A program made the translations under genes and the position numbers. A stretch of 7,783 nucleotides of DNA from an uncultured Erysipelotrichaceae bacterium (GTDB lineage Bacteria; Bacillota_I; Bacilli_A; Erysipelotrichales; Erysipelotrichaceae): NCBI GenBank assembly GCA_905201565.1, contig CAJKOS010000082.1:1-7783 (forward strand), given 5' to 3'. Under the pieces are notes generated by a model. The model made no database searches. It was given only the letters and a program-made list of their open reading frames with translations, and was not told the origin of the DNA. Every line of letters begins with the position of its first letter. Position 1 is the stretch's first letter. Of this stretch, positions 1 to 5,095 are shown piece after piece.

Positions 1-84
1 ACTTCTAAAGTCAAGGTTTTGATGGTACCAACAAATGAAGAACTTGCCATTGCAAGAGAGACAGCGGCACTGGTTCAGAAATAG
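1..84 (+). CDS. ackA: Acetate kinase, C-terminal end (partial)
   Basis: Frame 1 is open from the left edge to a TAG stop and encodes 27 residues. They contain VLMVPTNEELAIARET, which matches the conserved end of acetate kinases (V-x-V-I-P-T-N-E-E-L-x-I-A-R-D-T). Acetate kinase interconverts acetyl phosphate plus ADP and acetate plus ATP in the cytoplasm, usually working with phosphotransacetylase. Only the tail is present, so the active site cannot be checked. The next gene, yceD, starts 88 bases on behind its own promoter. ackA directly before yceD-rpmF is a usual order in Clostridia, which supports the call. I see no hairpin terminator between the ackA stop and the next promoter, so read-through into yceD is possible. 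Confidence 0.9.
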   Translation, partial: TSKVKVLMVPTNEELAIARETAALVQK

Positions 85-117
85 CTTAAAAATATAGGTG
101 AAATAAGGGAAAATCTG

Positions 118-146
118 TTGACAAATATCCGGTGGATATGTATAAT
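118..146 (+). promoter_or_regulatory. Consensus sigma-A promoter for yceD-rpmF
   Basis: A perfect -35 box TTGACA (118-123) and a perfect -10 box TATAAT (141-146) are separated by exactly 17 bases. Transcription would start near 153, giving a leader of about 20 bases before the yceD ATG at 173. The spacer holds a short inverted repeat, ATATCC (125-130) and GGATAT (134-139) around GGT, which could be an operator or chance. An exact match to both boxes predicts strong housekeeping expression, as suits a ribosomal-protein operon. Confidence 0.85.
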
Positions 147-172
147 TGTTTAGGTGTGAATAGGAGAAGAAG

Positions 173-700
173 ATGAAAGTTGATTTGACAGATATCAAAG
201 CTTTGGAAAACAGGGAAGTAGAAAAAAGAGTTCCCGTGGACCTCGTCACATTCGACTCGAAGCTGGGTAAATTTCCTATTACAAAAAAGGAAGATGTGGC
301 ACTCCATATCAGGAACGAAGAGAATAAGCGGCTGTTTGTTCAGGGTACGACAGAGCTGACCATTGAGATTCCTTGTGACCGTTGTCTGGAGGAAGTTCCG
401 ACAACATTCCATATAGACATCAATAAGGAGATCCCATTAGAGGAGACTCCGGATGTGGATGAGGAAAAGCTGGAAGCGAAGGACTACATGCTTGGATTTC
501 ATCTTGATTTAGATAGAATCATTTATGATGAAGTTTTGGTTAACTGGCCCATGAAAGTATTATGTAAAGAGGATTGTGCAGGCATTTGTAAGAAGTGCGG
601 CAAGAATCTGAATCATGGTACCTGTGACTGTGAAAAGACAGAACCAGATCCAAGAATGGCAGTTATCCAAGATGTATTTAAGAATTTTAAGGAGGTGTAA
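173..700 (+). CDS. yceD: YceD / DUF177 family protein
   Basis: This 175-residue protein belongs to the YceD (DUF177) family. In other bacteria and plants the family is linked to 23S rRNA accumulation and it is very often encoded next to rpmF; its molecular action is not well known. It shows the family's cysteine pattern: C68-x2-C71 (CDRC), then C131, C135, C139, C142, C151 and C153 in the C-terminal part, followed by the conserved DPR at 159-161. The cysteines suggest a metal-binding knuckle, which is inference. The length is normal. The ATG is preceded by AGGAGA (162-167), five bases upstream, and lies just downstream of a consensus promoter. The gene ends four bases before rpmF, whose Shine-Dalgarno overlaps this gene's last codons, so the two are cotranscribed and probably translationally coupled. 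The sequence most resembles Lachnospiraceae homologues as I know them. Confidence 0.92.
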   Translation: MKVDLTDIKALENREVEKRVPVDLVTFDSKLGKFPITKKEDVALHIRNEENKRLFVQGTTELTIEIPCDRCLEEVPTTFHIDINKEIPLEETPDVDEEKLEAKDYMLGFHLDLDRIIYDEVLVNWPMKVLCKEDCAGICKKCGKNLNHGTCDCEKTEPDPRMAVIQDVFKNFKEV

Positions 701-704
701 CCAA

Positions 705-884
705 ATGTCAATTTGTCCAAAGAACAAATCCTCTAAGGGTAGAAGAGATAAAAGAAGAGCAAACTGGAAAATGACTGCTCCGACTTTAGTAAAATGCAGT
801 AAATGCGGAGAGTTAATGATGCCTCACAGAGTTTGCAAAAGCTGTGGCTCATATAACAAGAGAGAAATCGTTGCACAGGATTAA
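705..884 (+). CDS. rpmF: 50S ribosomal protein bL32
   Basis: This 59-residue basic protein is ribosomal protein bL32 of the large subunit. It begins MSICPKNKSSKGRRDKRRAN, the usual basic N-terminal arm, and carries a zinc ribbon with C31-x2-C34 and C44-x2-C47. It is therefore the zinc-binding (C+) form rather than the cysteine-free form that some bacteria induce under zinc starvation. The ATG at 705 is chosen because a strong Shine-Dalgarno AAGGAGGTG (689-697) sits seven bases upstream and because bL32 proteins start at this motif; the frame stays open further upstream but that part overlaps yceD and has no family similarity. It is the second gene of the yceD-rpmF operon and is followed at once by an intrinsic terminator. 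Confidence 0.97.
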   Translation: MSICPKNKSSKGRRDKRRANWKMTAPTLVKCSKCGELMMPHRVCKSCGSYNKREIVAQD

Positions 885-897
885 TCTGTCATGGTTG

Positions 898-926
898 AGG
901 AGTGTTTGAAAGAACACTCCTTTTTT
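898..926 (+). terminator. Intrinsic terminator after rpmF
   Basis: A nine-base-pair stem, AGGAGTGTT (898-906) and AACACTCCT (913-921), closes a six-base loop TGAAAG and runs into TTTTTT (921-926). It lies 14 bases after the rpmF stop and should end the yceD-rpmF transcript. Some read-through may feed the DUF624 gene, for which I see no clear separate promoter. Confidence 0.88.
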
Positions 927-936
927 CTATTTTTTC

Positions 937-952
937 AGGAGGGAAAGCTGTG
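937..952 (+). promoter_or_regulatory. Shine-Dalgarno and GTG start deciding the DUF624 start
   Basis: AGGAGGG (937-943) lies six bases before GTG (950-952). This supports the GTG as the start rather than the in-frame GTG at 902, which lies inside the terminator hairpin and lacks a Shine-Dalgarno. Confidence 0.8.
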
Positions 953-1585
953 AACACAGAACATGATAATACGCTGCTTTCTATATTAGGAAAAATCACA
1001 GACAGTCTGTTGCTCTGTCTGCTGTATCTGCTCAGTTGTCTACCAATCATTACGATCGGAGCGGCAACGACAGCACTTTATTATACCACGCACAAAGTAC
1101 TCCGCTGTGACAGGAGTTATCTTTGGAAAGAATATAAGCGGGCATGGAAAGAGAATTTTAAACAGGCAACCATCTGCTGGCTTATCTTTGCCGGGATCGG
1201 TGCTTTGCTTGGATTTGACATCTATGTGATGTATGGAATCTTTCGTGCCGGAAGTCCATACGGAAGTGCCTATGTATTTTTTGCGGTACTGCTGATGGCG
1301 GAAATTTTGTGGATGGTATATACCTTTGCATACATTGCAAGATTTCAGAATAGTACCAAGGAAGTGTTAAGAAACAGTGCGATCATGACGGTCATCCACA
1401 TTCCAAAGAGCCTTGCACTTTTAGCCGTGTTAGGAGTGGGTGCCTTTTTGGTATGGCTGATACCGCCGCTGTTTTTGCTCATTCCGGTGTTGTGTGCCTG
1501 GTTTGCAGAGGTAATCTTAGAGAGTGTCTTTGTGAATTATATCAAGGAAGAGGACAGGGAAGACGGGAAAGAAGATTTTTCGTAA
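950..1585 (+). CDS. DUF624 (YesL-like) integral membrane protein
   Basis: This gene encodes a 211-residue hydrophobic protein with about five membrane segments, near residues 19-45, 73-95, 104-128 and a long proline-kinked stretch at about 152-190 that may cross twice. The first segment ends in LPIITIGAATTALYYT, a typical signature of the DUF624/YesL family. YesL in Bacillus subtilis lies in a rhamnogalacturonan-use cluster, and the family often accompanies sugar ABC transporters, but its function is unknown. A charged tail (EEDREDGKEDFS) ends the protein, probably in the cytoplasm. The gene sits between the rpmF terminator and the plsX promoter and has no visible sugar-related neighbour, so it appears to be an insertion into the usual rpmF-plsX order. 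Family assignment is fairly sure; no role is proposed. Confidence 0.78.
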   Translation: MNTEHDNTLLSILGKITDSLLLCLLYLLSCLPIITIGAATTALYYTTHKVLRCDRSYLWKEYKRAWKENFKQATICWLIFAGIGALLGFDIYVMYGIFRAGSPYGSAYVFFAVLLMAEILWMVYTFAYIARFQNSTKEVLRNSAIMTVIHIPKSLALLAVLGVGAFLVWLIPPLFLLIPVLCAWFAEVILESVFVNYIKEEDREDGKEDFS

Positions 1586-1618
1586 AAGGCAATTTTTAGA
1601 AACAACCGTTTTTTGTGG

Positions 1619-1647
1619 TTGATTTATAGAAACAGATATAGTATATT
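1619..1647 (+). promoter_or_regulatory. Sigma-A promoter for plsX-acpP
   Basis: TTGATT (1619-1624) and TATATT (1642-1647) match the -35 and -10 consensus in five of six bases each and are 17 bases apart. The start point would be near 1654, about 27 bases before the plsX ATG. The region also holds a direct repeat TAGAAACA (1597-1604 and 1627-1634, offset 30 bases), with the second copy inside the promoter spacer. A short inverted repeat CAACC/GGTTG (1603-1607, 1617-1621) touches the -35 box. Confidence 0.68.
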
Positions 1648-1680
1648 TTCTTATAGACATGCGAATAAGGAGGTATTCCT

Positions 1681-2698
1681 ATGCAGGAAGAGGTACGGGT
1701 TGTACTGGATGCAATGGGAGGAGACCATGCACCGGAAGAGATGATCAAGGGTGCAGTGGAAGCAGTAAACGAAAAAAATAACATCCATGTTCTTTTGGTC
1801 GGACAGGAAGATGTCATATCCGAGGAACTGGAAAAATATACCTATCCTAAGGAAAGAATGGAGATTGTCCATGCAAGTGATAGAGACAGCAGAGCCGCCA
1901 GTCATGGCGATCCGCAAGAAAAAGGATTCCTCCATTGTGGTAGGAATGAATATGGTAAAAAACGGTGAGGCAGATGCTTTTGTGTCAGCAGGAAGTTCAG
2001 GAGCCATTCTTGTAGGTGGACAGGTTATCGTAGGCAGGATCAAAGGAATTGAAAGACCACCGTTGGCACCGCTGATCCCAACGGAACAGGGAGTATCCCT
2101 TTTAGTCGATTGTGGTGCGAATGTGGATGCGAGACCGAGCCATTTAGTACAGTTTGCAAAGATGGGTTCTATTTATATGGAACATGTCATGGGCATCAAA
2201 AAGCCGAGAGTTGCGATCGTCAACATCGGAGCAGAGGAAGAAAAAGGAAATGCACTGGTAAAAGAGACATTTCCACTGTTAAAAGAATGTGAAGATATTA
2301 ACTTTGTTGGAAGCATTGAGGCGAGAGAGATTCCGCACGGATATGCAGATGTCATTGTGTGTGAAGCATTTACCGGAAATGTGATCTTAAAACTCTATGA
2401 AGGCGTGGCATCGACATTAATGAGTGCCGTAAAGCAGGGCATGATGTCATCGTTAAAGAGCAAGATCGGAGCATTGATGGTAAAGCCGGCGTTGAAGAGC
2501 ACGCTGAAACAGTTTGATACCGCACAGTACGGTGGAGCACCGCTGTTAGGCTTAAACGGTCTGGTCGTTAAGACACATGGAAGCTCTAAGGCGGCAGAGA
2601 TTAAAAATACCATTTTGCAGTGTGCCGTATTCCAGGAACAGGACATCAATCAGAAAATAAAAACTTATATTGTACAAAAACAGGAAGAACAGGAATAA
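1681..2698 (+). pseudogene. plsX: Phosphate acyltransferase PlsX, broken by a frameshift
   Basis: PlsX converts acyl-ACP and phosphate to acyl-phosphate, which PlsY uses to acylate glycerol-3-phosphate at the start of phospholipid synthesis; it is a peripheral membrane enzyme. The N-terminal part (from ATG 1681, Shine-Dalgarno AAGGAGG at 1667-1673) carries the family motif LDAMGGDHAP and is PlsX-like to IVHASD. Frame 1 then turns to nonsense and stops at 1968. The rest of PlsX continues in frame 2 from about 1880 to the TAA at 2698, with IETAEPPVMAIRKK, ADAFVSAGSSGA, VDCGANVDARP, AFTGNV and YGGAPLLGL. The break lies at AGTGA (1876-1880). Restoring a second AGTGA would give HASEVIETAEPP, as in the family, and a normal 340-residue protein. 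Cause unknown: a true mutation or a sequence error. PlsX is usually important in Firmicutes, so an error is plausible. acpP follows by 13 bases. Confidence 0.88.
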
Positions 2699-2711
2699 GG
2701 AGGAAATCGAT

Positions 2712-2942
2712 ATGGAATTTGAAAAAATTAAAGCGATTATCGCAGAAGTATTAAACGTTGATGAAAATGAGATTACAATGGAAACAACATTTACCGATGA
2801 CTTAGGAGCAGATTCCTTAGATGTATTCCAGATCATCATGGGATTAGAGGAAGAATTTGATATTGAGATCGCCAACGAAGATGCAGAAAAAATTGTGACA
2901 GTCGGTGATGCCGTAGAGCAGATTAAGAATGCTTTAGCATAA
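2712..2942 (+). CDS. acpP: Acyl carrier protein
   Basis: This 76-residue acidic protein carries growing acyl chains during fatty acid synthesis and supplies acyl-ACP to PlsX. The motif DLGADSLD holds Ser35, the site of 4'-phosphopantetheine attachment. The following helix ([13 protein letters not shown]) and the [10 protein letters not shown] end are typical, and the length is normal. The ATG at 2712 is chosen because AAGGAGG (2697-2703), overlapping the plsX stop codon, lies eight bases upstream; an in-frame start at 2670 would overlap the end of plsX. It shares the plsX promoter and is followed by a terminator. The sequence is close to Lachnospiraceae ACPs as I know them. Confidence 0.97.
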   Translation: MEFEKIKAIIAEVLNVDENEITMETTFTDDLGADSLDVFQIIMGLEEEFDIEIANEDAEKIVTVGDAVEQIKNALA

Positions 2943-2964
2943 CAGAACAAGGAAATGAGTAGTG

Positions 2965-2994
2965 AGAAGCCCTTTCTTTTTCAGAGGGCTTTTC
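2965..2994 (+). terminator. Intrinsic terminator between acpP and rnc
   Basis: AAGCCCT (2967-2973) pairs with AGGGCTT (2985-2991), can be lengthened by neighbouring A-T and G-T pairs on both ends, and runs into TTTTC. It lies about 22 bases after the acpP stop and just before rnc. It probably lets acpP be made in excess over rnc, with rnc expressed by read-through, since I see no clear promoter for rnc. Confidence 0.75.
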
Positions 2995-3009
2995 GTTATA
3001 TATGGAAAG

Positions 3010-3025
3010 AGGAGAAAGAATTTTG
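3010..3025 (+). promoter_or_regulatory. Shine-Dalgarno and TTG start deciding the rnc start
   Basis: AGGAG (3010-3014) lies eight bases before an in-frame TTG (3023-3025). The ATG at 3002 has no Shine-Dalgarno before it and would place this AGGAG inside the coding sequence. The ATG at 3044 has only an A-rich stretch before it. Confidence 0.6.
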
Positions 3026-3718
3026 TACCAGAATCAGAAAAAAATGGAAGAGTTTCAACAGGTGATCGGATATCAGTTTCAGAATAAGAATCTGCTGCGT
3101 CAGGCATTGACACACAGTTCTTATGCCAATGAACACAGACAGGAGAATGCGGGAGATAATGAACGCCTGGAATTTATGGGAGATGCCGTTTTGCAGTTGT
3201 GGAGCAGTTATGCCATCTGGCCATTGAATCTTTCTGAAGGACAGATGACAAGGCTGAGAAGCCAGCTTGTTTGTGAAAAAGCACTTGCCATGTATGCAAG
3301 AGAACTGCACCTCAATGACTTCCTGTTATTAGGAACAGGTGAAGAAAAGTCTGGAGGCAGGGAAAAGGATGCCATCATAGCGGATATGATGGAAGCTTTC
3401 CTTGGGGCTTTGTTTCTTGATCAGGGTTTTACAGCAGTGGACAATATTCTTGATGAAGTCATCACGCCGCGCCTTGCCCATCCGGAAGATGTCGGTGTCA
3501 TTCATGACTACAAGACAAAACTGCAGGAGTATGTACAGGCTGATAGCAGCCGTCAGGTACACTATGTCCTTGTCAAAGAAACAGGACCTGCCAACAGTCC
3601 GGAATTTGTCATGAACTGTATGATTGATGGTCTTGTCATGGGAACAGGTACCGGTTCAAGCAAGAAACAGGCAGAACAGAATGCGGCACGCAGTGCCTTT
3701 GCCAAACTCTGCCGTTAA
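3023..3718 (+). CDS. rnc: Ribonuclease III
   Basis: RNase III cleaves double-stranded RNA and processes the 16S and 23S rRNA precursors in the cytoplasm. From the TTG start it has 231 residues, a normal length. The catalytic domain shows NERLEFMGDAVL (46-57) with E47, E50 and D54, and ADMMEAFLGALFLD with D121 and E124, matching the E. coli residues E38, E41, D45, D114 and E117. GEEKSGG (106-112) is also typical. The C-terminal double-stranded-RNA-binding domain runs from about DYKTKLQEYVQ to GTGTGSSKKQAEQNAA. Between GDAVL and SEG the chain is two residues shorter than in E. coli and B. subtilis. An ATG at 3002 is an alternative start. Glycine codons change from mostly GGA in the first half to mostly GGT/GGC in the second. 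smc, which normally follows, is replaced by galK. Confidence 0.93.
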   Translation: MYQNQKKMEEFQQVIGYQFQNKNLLRQALTHSSYANEHRQENAGDNERLEFMGDAVLQLWSSYAIWPLNLSEGQMTRLRSQLVCEKALAMYARELHLNDFLLLGTGEEKSGGREKDAIIADMMEAFLGALFLDQGFTAVDNILDEVITPRLAHPEDVGVIHDYKTKLQEYVQADSSRQVHYVLVKETGPANSPEFVMNCMIDGLVMGTGTGSSKKQAEQNAARSAFAKLCR

Positions 3719-3747
3719 TTTCATACAAGCATTTGAAAGGAACAGGT

Positions 3748-5025
3748 ATGAAGACAATTACACAATTAAAAACAGATCTTGGAAGTGGTGTATACGATGT
3801 GCGCCTTTCTTCCCTCTATGGCAGTTCTGCCCTGCAGGACAGCCGTGATCGCTATGCTGCGCTTCTTGACAGGGCATTAGCTTTATGGGGTGATCAGCCG
3901 GCATGTTTTGTCAGTGCGCCAGGTCGTACGGAAATTGGTGGCAACCACACAGACCACCAGAATGGCAGAGTCCTTGCCGGGGCATTGAGCCTTGATGTTG
4001 TGGGTGTTGTTGTACCAACTGAAGACAATACGATCACCTATATGGCAGATGACTTTGCAGTAAAGCCTGTCAACCTCGATGATCTTTCCATTCATCCTGA
4101 AGAAAAGAACACAAGTGAGGCATTGATCCGCGGCATTGCATGCCGCTTCCATGAACTTGGTCATTCGACAGGTGGTTTCAAGTGCTTTGCGGAGAGCAGG
4201 GTATTGCCAGGCAGTGGTATGTCTTCTTCTGCAGCATTTGAAGTACTCATCGGTACTGTCTTGTCACAGGTGTTCAATGAAGGCAATGTCAGTGCAGTGG
4301 ATATTGCCCGCATCGGTCAGTATGCTGAGAATGTGTACTTCATGAAGAACAGTGGTCTCATGGACCAGATGGCTTCTTCTGTCGGTGGCTTTGTGGCAAT
4401 TGATTTTACCAATCCTGAACAACCGGTTATTGAAAATATCAGCTTTGATATGCAGGCTGCTGGCTATGACCTCATCATTACCGACAGTAAGGCAAGCCAT
4501 GCGGACCTCTCTGATGAATATAGTGAAATACCAGATGAGATGAAGGCTGTTGCCCATCTGCTCCATGAAGATGTGCTTTCAAAGCTTACGATACAGGATC
4601 TTTTGGAGAATGCGTCTTTGGTGCGCCGTACATGTGGAGACAGGGCTTTTTTGAGAGCCTTCCACTTCTTCCATGAAACAGAAAGGGCAAAGAAGGAAAA
4701 GGAAGCTTTACAGAACGATGATCTTTCCACATTCCTTACTCTAGTCAAAGAAAGTGGACGTTCTTCCTTCATGTATTTGCAGAATGTCAAAGTCAATGGT
4801 GTGTACAAAGAAGAAGCACTCGCGGTGGCTCTGGCATTGAGTGAAGAAGTGCTTGGCAGCGATGGGGCATACCGCGTTCATGGTGGCGGTTTTGCCGGCA
4901 CCATTCAGGCATTCTGTCCGCATGATTTGAAGGATGCCTACATTTCCATGATGGAAAGTGTCTTTGGCAAAGGGTGCTGTGTCACAGCGCGCATCCGCAA
5001 AGAAGGTGGAACAGTAATTTTCTAA
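3748..5025 (+). CDS. galK: Galactokinase
   Basis: Galactokinase phosphorylates alpha-D-galactose with ATP to galactose-1-phosphate, the entry step of the Leloir pathway in the cytoplasm. The 425-residue protein is of the GHMP kinase superfamily. It shows the sugar-binding signature APGRTEIGGNHTDHQNG (57-73), the ATP-binding motif LPGSGMSSSAAF (153-164), MDQMAS with the expected catalytic Asp206, and a late HGGGFAG motif near residue 385. The variant IGGNHTDHQ in place of the E. coli IGEHTDY is typical of the clostridial-type enzymes. The ATG at 3748 has GAAAGGA (3735-3741) six bases before it; a TTG at 3733 in frame is less likely. It follows rnc by 29 bases without a visible promoter and is closed by a hairpin. 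galT and galE are not in the window, so the full pathway cannot be judged. Confidence 0.93.
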   Translation: MKTITQLKTDLGSGVYDVRLSSLYGSSALQDSRDRYAALLDRALALWGDQPACFVSAPGRTEIGGNHTDHQNGRVLAGALSLDVVGVVVPTEDNTITYMADDFAVKPVNLDDLSIHPEEKNTSEALIRGIACRFHELGHSTGGFKCFAESRVLPGSGMSSSAAFEVLIGTVLSQVFNEGNVSAVDIARIGQYAENVYFMKNSGLMDQMASSVGGFVAIDFTNPEQPVIENISFDMQAAGYDLIITDSKASHADLSDEYSEIPDEMKAVAHLLHEDVLSKLTIQDLLENASLVRRTCGDRAFLRAFHFFHETERAKKEKEALQNDDLSTFLTLVKESGRSSFMYLQNVKVNGVYKEEALAVALALSEEVLGSDGAYRVHGGGFAGTIQAFCPHDLKDAYISMMESVFGKGCCVTARIRKEGGTVIF

Positions 5026-5032
5026 GTAGTGC

Positions 5033-5057
5033 AGGGCAGGATATCCTGCCCTCATTT
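5033..5057 (+). terminator. Hairpin after galK, probable terminator
   Basis: A perfect eight-base-pair stem, AGGGCAGG (5033-5040) and CCTGCCCT (5045-5052), closes the loop ATAT, eight bases after the galK stop. The GC-rich stem is strong but the tract after it (CATTT) is poor in T, so termination may be incomplete. The sequence is almost fully palindromic, so it would also work on the other strand. Confidence 0.6.
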
Positions 5058-5068
5058 GTATCATGTTA

Positions 5069-5077
5069 TGGTACAAT
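5069..5077 (+). promoter_or_regulatory. Possible extended -10 promoter for polC
   Basis: TG-G-TACAAT (TG at 5069-5070, -10 box at 5072-5077) matches the extended -10 pattern TGnTATAAT with one mismatch. No good -35 box is seen at the right distance. The start point would be near 5084, giving a leader of only about 12 bases before the polC ATG. It sits just after the galK hairpin, where a new promoter would be expected. Confidence 0.38.
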
Positions 5078-5095
5078 AACGATCCGAGGTGCATT

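Noticed and set aside
86..412. Minus-strand open frame of 108 codons
   Set aside because: It lies opposite yceD and its promoter, has no recognisable domain, and yceD on the plus strand is well supported.
902..949. Upstream GTG start for the DUF624 gene at 902
   Set aside because: It lies inside the rpmF terminator hairpin and has no Shine-Dalgarno; GTG 950 has AGGAGGG at good distance and fits the family N-terminus.
1603..1621. CAACC/GGTTG hairpin as a terminator for the DUF624 gene
   Set aside because: The stem is only five base pairs and the T-run is in the loop rather than after the stem, so it does not fit an intrinsic terminator.
1870..1890. Programmed ribosomal frameshift in plsX
   Set aside because: No slippery heptamer, no in-frame stop or rare-codon stall as in prfB, and a single-base skip would still leave out two family residues. 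Loss of five bases explains it better.
1787..2698. A shorter separate gene starting at 1787 in frame 2
   Set aside because: The region before about 1880 in that frame is not PlsX-like while frame 1 is, and no good Shine-Dalgarno precedes it. The two pieces are one broken plsX.
3883..5094. Several minus-strand and alternative-frame open frames across galK
   Set aside because: They are shadows of galK, with unusual composition and no family signature.
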